A stretch of 64,000 nucleotides of DNA from Dyella kyungheensis. GTDB taxonomy: Bacteria; Pseudomonadota; Gammaproteobacteria; Xanthomonadales; Rhodanobacteraceae. The DNA lies in contig NZ_JADIKC010000001.1 of NCBI RefSeq assembly GCF_016905005.1, positions 186,001 to 250,000 on the forward strand, in the 5' to 3' direction. The position numbers and the translations under genes are program-made. Shown piece after piece: positions 53,638-63,212 of the stretch. The notes below the pieces were generated by a model, which saw only the letters and a list, made by a program, of their open reading frames with translations, made no database searches and was not told where the DNA came from. Every line of letters begins with the position of its first letter. Within the stretch, counting starts at the first letter, position 1.

Positions 53638-56600
53638 GCTCCCCGGTGGCGAACAAGCGATCCATGGCGTCGATCAACCCCTTGGGCAGCCGCTCGACAT
53701 GCACGCCGTGGCCCGCGCCATCGACACCGCGCAGATACAGATAGGCGACGCCGCCCATATGGCGTTCGTAATCGTAGCCGGGCAATCGTGCGCGCAGCTG
53801 TCGATGCAAGGCCAGCGTGTACAGCGCGTACTGCAGGTCGTAGCGTTCGCGCAGGATCGAATCGCGCATCGCTTCCGCGGTATACGCGCTCGCATCGTTG
53901 CCCAGCTTGTTCGATTTGTAGTCGATCACGTAATAGCGGCCTTGCTGTTCCACCACCAGGTCGATAAAGCCCTTGAGCAGGCCATGGATGCGCTCGGCCA
54001 GCAACGCGATGCGCGGGCGGGCCTCCAGCGTATGCGCGGTGACCAGGCGATCGAGCACCAGCGTATCGACGTGTTGCGCCTCGAACCAGAACTCCAGTTC
54101 GGCGTAGTGGCTGGACATCTGAGACAGCGCTGCGCTGCTGCCGTCGGGCAGGTCCAGCGGCGTGCGCAGCAGGCCGGCCATCCATGCCGTGAGCATGGGG
54201 ATGTGCGCTTGCCAACCGCAGCGCTGGCAGCGGCGGGCGATCTCCTTTTCCAACGCCGCAGTATTTTCCGCAGCCGTGGCGAATCCTTCGTCGGCGGCCC
54301 ATTCGAGCAGGTCGTGCAGGAAGGTGCCGGCTTCCGCGCCGGCATGGAACGCGTGGATGCCTTGCGCGGGTGCACTCGGAACATCGGACGGTGCGGGCTG
54401 CTCGGCGCTGGCCTCGATCAGGATGTCCTGCGTGGCCGTTTCCGGTGCCGGAACACGGGTCTCTTCCACCTCGGCATATTTCAGGCCGCTGTAACTGGAT
54501 ACGCGCCAGCGCTCCGCCGCCGGTCCCTGGTAGAGACGTGCTTCCCATAGCGGGGCGACCTCGTCCTGCGTCGCCGGAAGAGGATGCATGCCGGGCATGT
54601 CGAGCGTGCGGATCGCCATGCCGGGCTCGGCATCGCGCAGCGCCTGCAGGCGCGGCATCAGCTCGGCAGGCTCGATCCGCGCACCACCCGACAACACATA
54701 ACCGAATGCCGACTTGTGCAGCGTCGATGCCTTGCCATTGCCCGAACGCGTGCACGCCACGCCCATCCAGCAGGCGTATTGGGCACGCGTCAGAGCGACA
54801 TACAGCAGGCGCAAGTCTTCCTGCAGGCGTTCGCGATCGGCCTGGGCGAGGGCGGCGTCGTTGGCGCGAAGATCCATGCGACGTTCGCCATCCTCGTCGT
54901 GCCAGGTGAAGCTATCGTCCGCCTTCAGTTCGCGCGCCGAGCAGAGGAAGGGCAGCAACACCAGCGGGTATTCCAGTCCCTTGGACTTGTGGATCGTCAC
55001 GACCTTGATCAACGCCGCTTCGCTTTCCAGGCGCACGATCTGTTCGTCGGCGGTTTCCGCCTGTGGATCGTGCGCGGTGGCCATCTGCGCGGCGAGATAA
55101 CGGATCAGCGCATGCTCGCCATCCAGCGTCGCCGCCGCATGCTGCAGCAGTTCCGCCAGATGCAGCAGATTGGTCAGCGCACGCTCGCCGTCGGCATGGA
55201 CGAGCAGGCGCGCCGGCAGATCGAAGGCATGCAACAGGTCGTGCAGCATCGCCAGGACGCCGTGGCGCTGCCAGGTGAAGTGCAACTGGCGGAAGCGGTC
55301 GCCGCAGGCTTCCCAGTGGTGTTCGTCGAGATTGAGGCGATCGAGTTCCTGGTCGCTCTGTCCCAGCGTCGGCGTGGCCAGCGCGGCGCGCATGGCGCGG
55401 TCGGAGCCCGGTTCCGCGCAGGCGCGCAACCAGCGCAGCAGATCGGCCGCCTCCGGCGAGGCGTAGACCGAATCGCGATCGGAGAGATAGACGCTCTTCA
55501 GTCCGCGGCGCTGCATCTCCTCGCGCACCTTGGCCGCCTCGGCGCCACGGCGAACGAGGATGGCGATGTCGCCGGGTCTAAGCGGGCGCAGTGCGCCGTT
55601 GGCGCTGCGAAATCCGCAGCGGCCGTCCTGCGCGGCGGCCAGCAGTTCCACCAGATAGCTGGCCGCGTGGCGTGCCATCAGCTCGGTATAGGCCGTGCTG
55701 CTGATGGCTTCGTCGCTTTGCTGTACGGCCAGTTGCAGGGGCGGCAGCGGCTGGTCGTCCAGCACCAGTTGATCGTTGCGCCCGCGTGCATCCACGGCAA
55801 AGAACGGCAGGGCATCGCGGCCGCGTCCGAACGCAAACGCGCCGTCCTCATGCGTGTCGGCGAACGCGAATACGCGGTTCACTGCCGCCACCAGCGGCTG
55901 GGTGGAGCGATAGTTGGTGCCCAGCGTCCACATCGGTTGCTGCGCGCTGGTGCGGGCGCGAAGATAAGTGTGGATGTCCGCGCCGCGAAAGCCGTAGATC
56001 GCCTGCTTGGGATCGCCGATCAACAACAGTCCAGTGGTGTCGCGACGTGCATACACCCGATGGAAGATGCGCCACTGCAGCGTATCGGTGTCCTGGAATT
56101 CGTCGATCAACGCCATCGGATATTGCGCAGCGATGGTATCGGCCAGGCGCTTGCCGGTATGGCCGTGCAAGGCGCCATCGAGGCGCTTGAGCATGTCGTC
56201 GAAGCCCAGCTGCGAGCGGCGCAGCTTGGTTTCTTCCAGCTTGGCCGCCACCCAGCGTGTGGCATGCGCCAGTACCGGGGCACGCCACGGCGCGATCAAG
56301 CCTTGCGCTTCCACACAGGCTTCGATGGCGCTGAAGGCGGCGTGCTGCAGTGCTTGCGCGTTCTTGTTCTTGGCCGCCGCGAGCGCCGACTGGGTGTAGC
56401 GGGGCAGGGTGGCCGACGCATCCGCGCCGTCGTTCGCCCAGGCGCGAAGCACGGCCAGTTCGTCGAGCACTTTTTCGCGGCGCATCTTGTTGCCGTTCAA
56501 CGCACCGGCCTCGAGCGCCTGCAGGAACATCGCGTCGATAGCGTCGATATCCTCCAGCCAGCGCTGCCGGGCCTGCGCTTCGGCGACGGCAACCGTGCCG

Positions 56601-57286
56601 ACGTGATCGCGAAATCGATCGAGCACATGCGCCGGGTCGGGCAGCGGCTTGCCGTCCAGCCGCAGGCTCTCGGGCGGTTGGCGCAACAGGGGGCGCAGGT
56701 CGGTCTGCAGGTCGGCGGGGCTTTTCCACCAGCGCGTCACCAGGGCGGCGCCATCGCGATCCAGCGGAAAGAAATGGCAGCGCCAGTAATCGCGCACGAT
56801 GTCCGCGAGCAGCGCGCTTTCATCCGTATCGGTGTCCTGCACGAACGGGTGCCCGCTGTCGAACGCATGCTGGCTCAGCATGCGCTGGCACCACGCATGG
56901 ATGGTGTGGATCGCCGATTCGTCCATCCACTGCGCGGCCAGATCCAGCTGGCGCGCGGCACGAGCCCGGGCATCGTCGTCGGCATAGGCGGCGATCAGGT
57001 CGCGCAGGAAATCGTCCGCTTCGCGACGCCCGCGAAACGCGTCGGCCGCTTCGCTCAATCGCTCGCGGATGCGTTCGCGCAACTCCGCCGTGGCGGCCTT
57101 GGTGAAGGTGAGCACGAGGATCTGCGAAGGCAGCAGCGTTTTGCCGCCCGGCGTGCCGTGACCCAGCACCAGTCGCAGGTAAAGCGCGGCGATGGTCCAG
57201 GTCTTGCCGGTGCCGGCACTGGCTTCGATCAGCTGGATGCCGTGCAAGGGCAGTTGCAAAGGTTGCAGCGGCGCCGTGGTGCTCAT
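53621..57286 (-). CDS. recB: Exodeoxyribonuclease V subunit RecB
   Basis: 3'-5' helicase and the only nuclease of RecBCD. The 1221 residues (E. coli 1180) start with the UvrD-like Walker A LIEASAGTGKTWTIAALYLRL (22-30 core), then LVLTFTKAATAELRERIRERL in two parts, MALIDEFQDTD, LLIGDPKQAIYGFRGADIHTY and VVTIHKSKGLEYPLV. The C-terminal nuclease has GTFLHDLLEW and YYVIDYKSNKLG (D-x-K). ATG 57286 overlaps the recC stop; the longer frame to 57382 is only shadow. Confidence 0.95.
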   Translation of the reverse strand: MSTTAPLQPLQLPLHGIQLIEASAGTGKTWTIAALYLRLVLGHGTPGGKTLLPSQILVLTFTKAATAELRERIRERLSEAADAFRGRREADDFLRDLIAAYADDDARARAARQLDLAAQWMDESAIHTIHAWCQRMLSQHAFDSGHPFVQDTDTDESALLADIVRDYWRCHFFPLDRDGAALVTRWWKSPADLQTDLRPLLRQPPESLRLDGKPLPDPAHVLDRFRDHVGTVAVAEAQARQRWLEDIDAIDAMFLQALEAGALNGNKMRREKVLDELAVLRAWANDGADASATLPRYTQSALAAAKNKNAQALQHAAFSAIEACVEAQGLIAPWRAPVLAHATRWVAAKLEETKLRRSQLGFDDMLKRLDGALHGHTGKRLADTIAAQYPMALIDEFQDTDTLQWRIFHRVYARRDTTGLLLIGDPKQAIYGFRGADIHTYLRARTSAQQPMWTLGTNYRSTQPLVAAVNRVFAFADTHEDGAFAFGRGRDALPFFAVDARGRNDQLVLDDQPLPPLQLAVQQSDEAISSTAYTELMARHAASYLVELLAAAQDGRCGFRSANGALRPLRPGDIAILVRRGAEAAKVREEMQRRGLKSVYLSDRDSVYASPEAADLLRWLRACAEPGSDRAMRAALATPTLGQSDQELDRLNLDEHHWEACGDRFRQLHFTWQRHGVLAMLHDLLHAFDLPARLLVHADGERALTNLLHLAELLQHAAATLDGEHALIRYLAAQMATAHDPQAETADEQIVRLESEAALIKVVTIHKSKGLEYPLVLLPFLCSARELKADDSFTWHDEDGERRMDLRANDAALAQADRERLQEDLRLLYVALTRAQYACWMGVACTRSGNGKASTLHKSAFGYVLSGGARIEPAELMPRLQALRDAEPGMAIRTLDMPGMHPLPATQDEVAPLWEARLYQGPAAERWRVSSYSGLKYAEVEETRVPAPETATQDILIEASAEQPAPSDVPSAPAQGIHAFHAGAEAGTFLHDLLEWAADEGFATAAENTAALEKEIARRCQRCGWQAHIPMLTAWMAGLLRTPLDLPDGSSAALSQMSSHYAELEFWFEAQHVDTLVLDRLVTAHTLEARPRIALLAERIHGLLKGFIDLVVEQQGRYYVIDYKSNKLGNDASAYTAEAMRDSILRERYDLQYALYTLALHRQLRARLPGYDYERHMGGVAYLYLRGVDGAGHGVHVERLPKGLIDAMDRLFATGEHARVA

Positions 57287-60200
57287 GCATCCGCCTCGTG
57301 GGAAAGCGCGGTGAGTATCGGTTGGTAAAGCGCCAGCCAGTGATGAAAGCCGCCCGCCTCCAGCGCCTCGAATCGTGGCCATGAACGAGCGAGGTAAGCG
57401 TCCTCCTGCAATTCGCCCACGGCGCCGAAACCGCTGCCTTCATAGGCGAGCTGCGCCTGCTTGCGTGCCTTGTCCGGGTCGTCGAGGTTCTGCAGCCACG
57501 CGAAAGCCGTCTTGCGGGCGATCGGCAGCGGCATGCGCATGCCTTCGCGCAGGCTGGAGAGCAGCGCGTTGAGGCACATGACGGCGTCGTCGGTGCTGAT
57601 CGGCGGCAGCAGGAGCGTGCCGTCCACGCCGATGATGCGGGTCTGCATGTGCAGCCCCACGGCGTGTGCCACCACATGGATGACCCACGCGTTGATGGCC
57701 TTGTCGTAGCGAAGGTCGCCTTTCTGCAGCAGCTTGCCGGTGGCCAGCTCGAGCCTCACCAGCGTCGTGTCGTCGCCTTGGCGCAGATCGGTGAGCCAGT
57801 CTTCCAGCCGCACGCCGTGCGCTTCGTGCAGCACTTCGATCTTCTCGGCGGCCAGCGGCCAGCGCGCGCAGGCGGCCAGCCAGCGCGTGGCGAGATCGCC
57901 GCCTTCGCGAGCCAGCGCGTCGCGCGCCAGTTCGCCAAAACCACCGGGCGGCAGGCTGCCCTGGTCGGACAACTGCCGGGTGGCGACGTCGACGGCCGCC
58001 CGCGCATCCGTGGCGGCCACCGCCGCCCGCAGCACGCCGGTGGTGGCGATATGGCGTTCGAGCGCGTTGAGGCCGAACGGTTCGTCGTCCATGGTTTCTT
58101 CATCGCGCTCGCCAAAGTGCACCTTCAGGCGATGGTTGAAGAAGTGACGGACGGGGCGTGCCAGAAAACTTTGCAGCAAGCCGATGCCGACGGCGGCATC
58201 CGGTTCCCACGCGGCGAGCGGTGCATGGGCCGACGCATCCTCGTGACCGCGATGCGCCTGACGCCATTCGCGCGCATAGGTGAACAGGCGGGCATCGGCA
58301 TCCGCGCTGAAATAGCGCCGTGAAAAAGGCTGCAGCGGATGCACCGTGGTCATGGCATCGAGCAAGTGCTCGCCGGCACGGGGCTCACTCGCGTCGTCGC
58401 CCTGGCGGACCCAGCCGGCCGCCACGTAACCGCGCAGCTGGCCCACCAGCACCGAGGGCGGCAGCACGCTGTTGTCGCGCACGTTGCGGCCCACCCAGCT
58501 GATGTAGAGCGCGTCGCGCGCGGAGGCCAGGGCTTCGAGGAACAGGTAGCGATCGTCTTCGCGGCGCGAACGGTCGCCGGGACGGGCATGGCCCGGCTGG
58601 GCCATCAGATCGAAATCGGCGGGTGCCTGGCGGCGCGGGTAGTCGCCATCGTTCATGCCGAGCAGGCAGACCACGCGGAACGGGATCGCGCGCATCGGCA
58701 TCAAGGTGCAGAAGCTCACCGCGCCGCCCATGAATCGCTGCGACAGGCGGCTTTCGTCCATGGATTTCAGCCAGTGCTCGCGCACGATGTTAAGCGGCAG
58801 CGGTGCGGTGAAATCCGCTTCGATGCACGCCTGCTGCCATTCGTCCAGCGCATCGTTCAAACGCGTAAGGCGGTCGCTGTCCGACGGATCGTCCGCATCG
58901 AAGAAGTCGATCAGCAGTTGCTGCAGGCGCTGGTGCCATGCATTTGGCGCAGCTGGCTCGCGCATGCGTGACCACCACTGTTCCAGCCGGCCGAGCAGTT
59001 GGATGAGCGGACCGATCAGCGCGGCATCGAGTCCGCCGACTTCGCCATACGGAGCGATGCCGTGCCAGGTCTCGCCATCGCCCACGGCGTAACCGAGCAG
59101 CATGCGGCGCAAGCCGAAACGCCAGGTGTTCTGTTCGATGCCCGGCAGTTCGAGGCTTTGCTTCTGCTGGCGGTCGAGCCCCCAGCGGATGCCGGCGCCT
59201 TCGATCCAGCGGCGCAGCGTGGGCAGGCCGTTGTCGTCGATGCCGAAGCGGGCGCGCAGCGCGGGCACGTCGAGCAGGTCGAGCAGGTCGCTCACGGCGA
59301 AACGCGATTCGGGCAGCGAGAGCAGGTGTTCCAGCGCCACCATCAACGGCACGGCGCCACGCGAGGGTTGGTCCGCCACCGAGAAGGGCAGGTGGCGCGC
59401 GTCGTCCGGTGGCAGGCGACCGAACACGGCTTGCACGTGCGGCGCGTAGCCCTGGATGTCGGGCACCATCACGATGATGTCGCGCGGGGAAAGTGGCTCG
59501 CCACGTTGCGCGGCATCTTCGAACATGGCCAGCAACTGGTCGTGCAGGACTTCCACTTCGCGCTGCGGATTGTGCGCGACATGGAAACGCAACGAGGTAT
59601 CACCGTGCTGCCACGCCTTGCGTTGCGAGGGGTCGGGCGGCAACGGTTCGAGATCCAGGATCGCTTGCTGCATCTGTCGCAGCAGGGTGCTGGCGTCGGT
59701 ATCGGCAAACAGGTCGATGCTGCGATTCCATGCGCTGAACTGCTTGCGATAGCCCTCGGGTTTGTCGAACGCATCCAGCAGTCGGATGTAGTCGCGGCCC
59801 TGTCGTCCCCACGCGGCCAGCAGCGGATTGGCGTGCAGGTGCAGGTCTTCGTAGCGCGGTTCGCTCGGCAGGCCCGGCTTCAGTCCATGCCGACGCTGGC
59901 TGGCCTTGAGCAGTTCGCGATCCTCGATGATGTCGGCCCAGTAGTGCCGGCAGGGATTGGCCACCAGCAACATCACCTGGCTGAAGCGCGACAGCGCGGT
60001 AAGCGCTTCCAGCGTCTGCTGCGGCAAGGAGGAGATGCCGAACACTACGATGCGTCGCGGCAGGCTCGCCGGGCGCGTGGCGAGGCTGGCGATGCGTTCC
60101 AGGAAGGCCTGGTGCACGGCGGCGCGATGGTTGTGGCGTTGCTCGCCCACGTCGTCGAGCAGGAGTTGCCAGAGCCGCGCCTGCCAGCGCTGGTCGGCCG

Positions 60201-60765
60201 GCAAGTCGGTGTGCGTGCCGCGCAGGTCGTCGCGCAAGACGTAGCGGTCGCGCTCCCAGTCGATCAGCCAGTCCGCGCGGTAGACCTGGTACTGGTCGAA
60301 CAGGTCGGCCACGCGTTCGGCCAGTTGGAAGCGCTTGCGCTCGTCCGGATCGTCGCGGAGAAAATCGCGCAGCGGCGCGAAATCGGCTTCGTGCAGATGG
60401 GCCGGCAACAGGCGCAGCAGACGCCAGCTGAGGCGGGATTTGTCGAACGGCGAGGTGGTGGCCACGGCCTCGCGACCCAGCACGCTGCGATAGGCCGCCC
60501 ACAGGAAACGGCCGGGCAACTGCACGTCGATGGCCGCGCTGATGCCCAGGCCGCCTTCGCCGGCCGGCCGCGCCAGCGCCCATTTCAGCCACTGGGCGAT
60601 GCCGTTGCTCTGCACCAGCATCAGTTCGTCTTCCAGCGGGCGCAGGGGCGCGCGCGCCAGCCATGCGGTCAGCAGGTCGCGCAGGTCTTCCATGCGATTG
60701 CCATGGATGACCATCAGGCCCGGCTGGATCGGGCTTTCCAGTGGCAGATCGAGGCTATGGCTCAC
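57283..60765 (-). CDS. recC: Exodeoxyribonuclease V subunit RecC
   Basis: Chi-recognising scaffold of RecBCD. From GTG 60765 the product has 1160 residues (E. coli 1122). The N-terminus GLMVIHGNRMEDLRDLLTAW and MLVQSNGIAQWLKWALA match the RecC opening (VYHSNRLDVLE..., VQSTGMAQWL). PGRFLWAAYRSVLG and GISSLPQQTLEAL also fit, and the C-terminal part VEPVRHFFNHRLKV-like FLARPVRHFFNHRL is typical. ATG 60714 is an alternative start. No Shine-Dalgarno sequence is clear at either. The open frame to 61122 is not conserved. Confidence 0.9.
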   Translation of the reverse strand: MSHSLDLPLESPIQPGLMVIHGNRMEDLRDLLTAWLARAPLRPLEDELMLVQSNGIAQWLKWALARPAGEGGLGISAAIDVQLPGRFLWAAYRSVLGREAVATTSPFDKSRLSWRLLRLLPAHLHEADFAPLRDFLRDDPDERKRFQLAERVADLFDQYQVYRADWLIDWERDRYVLRDDLRGTHTDLPADQRWQARLWQLLLDDVGEQRHNHRAAVHQAFLERIASLATRPASLPRRIVVFGISSLPQQTLEALTALSRFSQVMLLVANPCRHYWADIIEDRELLKASQRRHGLKPGLPSEPRYEDLHLHANPLLAAWGRQGRDYIRLLDAFDKPEGYRKQFSAWNRSIDLFADTDASTLLRQMQQAILDLEPLPPDPSQRKAWQHGDTSLRFHVAHNPQREVEVLHDQLLAMFEDAAQRGEPLSPRDIIVMVPDIQGYAPHVQAVFGRLPPDDARHLPFSVADQPSRGAVPLMVALEHLLSLPESRFAVSDLLDLLDVPALRARFGIDDNGLPTLRRWIEGAGIRWGLDRQQKQSLELPGIEQNTWRFGLRRMLLGYAVGDGETWHGIAPYGEVGGLDAALIGPLIQLLGRLEQWWSRMREPAAPNAWHQRLQQLLIDFFDADDPSDSDRLTRLNDALDEWQQACIEADFTAPLPLNIVREHWLKSMDESRLSQRFMGGAVSFCTLMPMRAIPFRVVCLLGMNDGDYPRRQAPADFDLMAQPGHARPGDRSRREDDRYLFLEALASARDALYISWVGRNVRDNSVLPPSVLVGQLRGYVAAGWVRQGDDASEPRAGEHLLDAMTTVHPLQPFSRRYFSADADARLFTYAREWRQAHRGHEDASAHAPLAAWEPDAAVGIGLLQSFLARPVRHFFNHRLKVHFGERDEETMDDEPFGLNALERHIATTGVLRAAVAATDARAAVDVATRQLSDQGSLPPGGFGELARDALAREGGDLATRWLAACARWPLAAEKIEVLHEAHGVRLEDWLTDLRQGDDTTLVRLELATGKLLQKGDLRYDKAINAWVIHVVAHAVGLHMQTRIIGVDGTLLLPPISTDDAVMCLNALLSSLREGMRMPLPIARKTAFAWLQNLDDPDKARKQAQLAYEGSGFGAVGELQEDAYLARSWPRFEALEAGGFHHWLALYQPILTALSHEADA

Positions 60766-61189
60766 GTCGGGCAAAAGGGCGACTCGCTCATGGGCACATT
60801 CTCGCCGAGCGGGCGGGAGATGTCCCGCATCATCGTGCGGTCCTGTCGCAGGCGGCGAGAACGGGGCTAAGCGCTCGCGGCGTCGTTTCGGGGCGGTTCC
60901 ACTGAGCGCTCCGTCACGCGGGGCGGATGCCGCCCCACGCAGCATGCGAATTTGCGATTGGACGCAAGGAAGCGGCGCGTCGCGATCGACACAATCCGCG
61001 CGCCTCGTCGTGATGGTGCGCGGATGCGTGCCTAGGAACACCTGTCTGACATCACGCGACGGGGCGCCGCTGGTGTAACTCCTTGCGGCGCAAGAAAATG
61101 CTTTGTTTTCCAGGTGCGCCAAGCGCGTTCTGCGACGTTAGGATAAGCCGTCAGATCGGCACGATGTATCCACCGCAGAGGGCAAGACA
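60766..61189. other. Intergenic region between recC and the TPR-like gene
   Basis: 424 bp without a supportable gene. It must hold divergent promoters for recC and the exported protein. A CTTGCGGCGCAAG dyad near 61082 is the only dyad I noticed. Confidence 0.6.
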
Positions 61190-61939
61190 ATGCACGGATG
61201 GCAGAACAGGGCGTGGGCTGTGGCGCTGGCCACGCTGATGGTTTTGGTTGCGCCGCTGGCCGGTGCGCAGACAAGCAACGCGGCGCCTGATGCCGACACG
61301 CCGCCCACCGATGCCGATCTCGCCAACACGCGTTGCGTGTCCGGCGAGGAGAAATTCCTTCCCGGTGACTACTACTACTGCCTGGGCTCGCAGTCGTACG
61401 GCCTGGGTCGCTATGAGAACTCGCAGCGCTTCTTCAAGACGGCGGCCAGCTGGGCGAGCAAGCCGGCCCAATACGTGTTGGGCGTGATGGCGCTCAACGG
61501 CGACCACCAGCCGGTGAATCGTCCGCTGGGACTGGCCTGGCTTGCGTTGGCGTCCGAGCGAGCGAATTCCGACTTCAAGCAGGCCCACGACACGGCCTGG
61601 AAGAAGGCGACCGATGCGGAACGCAAGGCCGCCGAACAACAGCTGGCCGCACTGCGTCCGGTCTATGCCGACGCCACCGCGGCGCCGCGCGCCGAACGCC
61701 GCTATGCCGATGGCATGGCCATGCTCAATCGCTTGAGCAATCAGGGCGCGAAGTACTGCATGGCCGGCATGAACGATCCGTCCAAGCCGCCGGCCGATCC
61801 GATGAGTTGCCCGCCGGTGCAGATGGTGATGAAGACGGTGGATGCCGCTGCCGTGAATGTCTTCGACGGCTGGGCCGGTCACGTCACGGTGGGACCGTTG
61901 CAGCAGGCCTCGCCGCCGGAAGCCGCCGCCAAGCCGTAA
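61190..61939 (+). CDS. Exported Sel1/TPR-like protein
   Basis: 249 residues with a signal peptide (WAVALATLMVLVAPLAGAQ, about 8-26). The mature part has helical-repeat character: YYCLGSQSYGLGRYENSQRFFKTAASWASKPAQY then VLGVMALNGDHQPVNRPLGLAWLALASER in pieces, resembling one or two Sel1-like repeats (the GV..D...A..WL.LA pattern). The C-terminal part has Cys in KYCMAG and MSCPP. Its role is unknown. It is divergent from recC. Confidence 0.65.
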   Translation: MHGWQNRAWAVALATLMVLVAPLAGAQTSNAAPDADTPPTDADLANTRCVSGEEKFLPGDYYYCLGSQSYGLGRYENSQRFFKTAASWASKPAQYVLGVMALNGDHQPVNRPLGLAWLALASERANSDFKQAHDTAWKKATDAERKAAEQQLAALRPVYADATAAPRAERRYADGMAMLNRLSNQGAKYCMAGMNDPSKPPADPMSCPPVQMVMKTVDAAAVNVFDGWAGHVTVGPLQQASPPEAAAKP

Positions 61940-61975
61940 GTCCGGCTCGATGCGGGGAAGGCGAGGGCGCGCGCC

Positions 61976-62425
61976 TCAGTTGTGCGCGTCCATCGCCCAG
62001 CTGTTGGTCAGGCTGGTGATGTCGGCCAGGTTCATCGATTGCTCCGCGCGCTCCAGCGCGCTGCACGCGGACTCCGCGGCATAACGCATCAGGTACGCCA
62101 GGTGGGCACGGTACTGCGTGCCGATACCGTGCGCGCGGATCATGCCAGCCGCTTCGGCAAGGCATTCCAGGTCGCTATAGGCGCGGTCCAGGTCGGTGCT
62201 GCTGGAGCACTGCACGAAGGCCGATGCGCCATCGGGGTCGCGCGAACGAAGGCTCACCACGTCTTCCACCAGGCGTGCCGCCTGGCGAGCCGCGAACACC
62301 AGCACATCGGCGGCCGCGTGCGACAACTCACTGTCGGATACAGCCCGATCGGTCAGCTCCACGAGGCTGCGAGTGACGACCAGCAGTTGGGCCACGGGGC
62401 GGCCCGCGGTATCGCTATGAGTCAT
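61976..62425 (-). CDS. Hypothetical helical cytoplasmic protein
   Basis: 149 residues from ATG 62425, with GGAG 9 nt upstream; the longer frame to 62470 lacks support. Nearly all helical: VAQLLVVTRSLVELTDRAVSD, LVFAARQAARLVEDVV, DLECLAEAAGMIRAHGIG. There are no catalytic motifs or membrane segments. It may be an XAC0095-like regulator, a short Xanthomonadales family, but I am not certain. It is convergent with the TPR-like gene and divergent from the next secreted protein. Confidence 0.5.
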   Translation of the reverse strand: MTHSDTAGRPVAQLLVVTRSLVELTDRAVSDSELSHAAADVLVFAARQAARLVEDVVSLRSRDPDGASAFVQCSSSTDLDRAYSDLECLAEAAGMIRAHGIGTQYRAHLAYLMRYAAESACSALERAEQSMNLADITSLTNSWAMDAHN

Positions 62426-62476
62426 GGTTCCGGCTCCCCCTTCCGGAGTGGTAATCCCGCCATTGTCCACGGTGTC

Positions 62477-62501
62477 GTGACATTTGTGTACACACGGTCA
62501 C
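62477..62501. promoter_or_regulatory. Palindromic site in a divergent promoter region
   Basis: GTGACATTTGTGTACACACG with GTCAC at its end forms an imperfect 25-bp dyad (GTGAC...GTGTACAC...GTCAC). It lies 51 bp upstream of the helical protein's ATG, in the gap shared with the next gene. Confidence 0.35.
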
Positions 62502-62709
62502 TAGGAATTTGTGACCCCCTGCGCAGACACCATGGCGATTTGCCCCCGCTATCGGCTTGCCGCTGCGCTATGCCACTGAAAGCGCAGGAGCTTATAGTGG
62601 CCGCGCGGATGGCGTGGCGGGCGCCGCAAGCGTCGGTACCCTGGCAACGGCCGCATATAGACCGATTCAAACGCTGTCGTGTGGAAGGCCAACCAAGGAG
62701 AGAGACCTC

Positions 62710-63189
62710 ATGAAAGCACTCGTCACCCTGATGCTGATCGCCGGTTTGGCGCAGAGCGTGCCGCTTACCGCGCGAGCCGCAGGGAGTGCTTCCTTGCTCG
62801 GCAGTTGGGCCCTCGATACATCGCGCATGTCATTGGCGCCCGAGGCGCGGCCGAAGAGCGTGACGATCAGTTTCAGCGATGCGGGCGGCAAGTGGACGAC
62901 GCACGTCGATATCGTCAGTGCCGACGGCGCGGAAAGCCATGCGCTCGGAACCGGCGCACTCGACGGCGCGCCAGTCGCCGTGCAGGGCAGCCCGGAGGCA
63001 GATGTCGCCGCGTTCAAGATGCCCGCACCCAATGTGCTGATCATGAGTTTGAGCAAGGGCGGCATTCCCGGCTCCACGCGCATCTACAGCGTGGAGCCGG
63101 ACGGCAAGCATCTCGTCGAGACGTCCGCGTATTTCGGCGACCAGGGCGTGCCGGTCTTGAAGACCTATTACTTTTCGCGCGTTCGATAG
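62710..63189 (+). CDS. Small exported protein, lipocalin-like size, unknown
   Basis: 159 residues, ATG 62710, with AAGGAGAGAG upstream. The signal peptide (KALVTLMLIAGLAQSVPLTARA) is cut near RAAG. The mature part is beta-rich: LLGSWALDTSRMSLAPEARPKS, VTISFSDAGGKWTTHVDIV, then GSTRIYSVEPDGKHLVET. LLGSWxLDxxxS and the strand order recall small periplasmic lipocalin-like or DUF proteins of no known role. It is transcribed alone and convergent with the hydrolase gene. Confidence 0.6.
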   Translation: MKALVTLMLIAGLAQSVPLTARAAGSASLLGSWALDTSRMSLAPEARPKSVTISFSDAGGKWTTHVDIVSADGAESHALGTGALDGAPVAVQGSPEADVAAFKMPAPNVLIMSLSKGGIPGSTRIYSVEPDGKHLVETSAYFGDQGVPVLKTYYFSRVR

Positions 63190-63212
63190 GACTCCCTCCG
63201 GGAACCCGTCGC

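Noticed and set aside
60766-61122. Long N-terminal extension of RecC
   Set aside because: The residues are not RecC-like and the frame is open only by GC bias; family N-termini align near 60714-60765.
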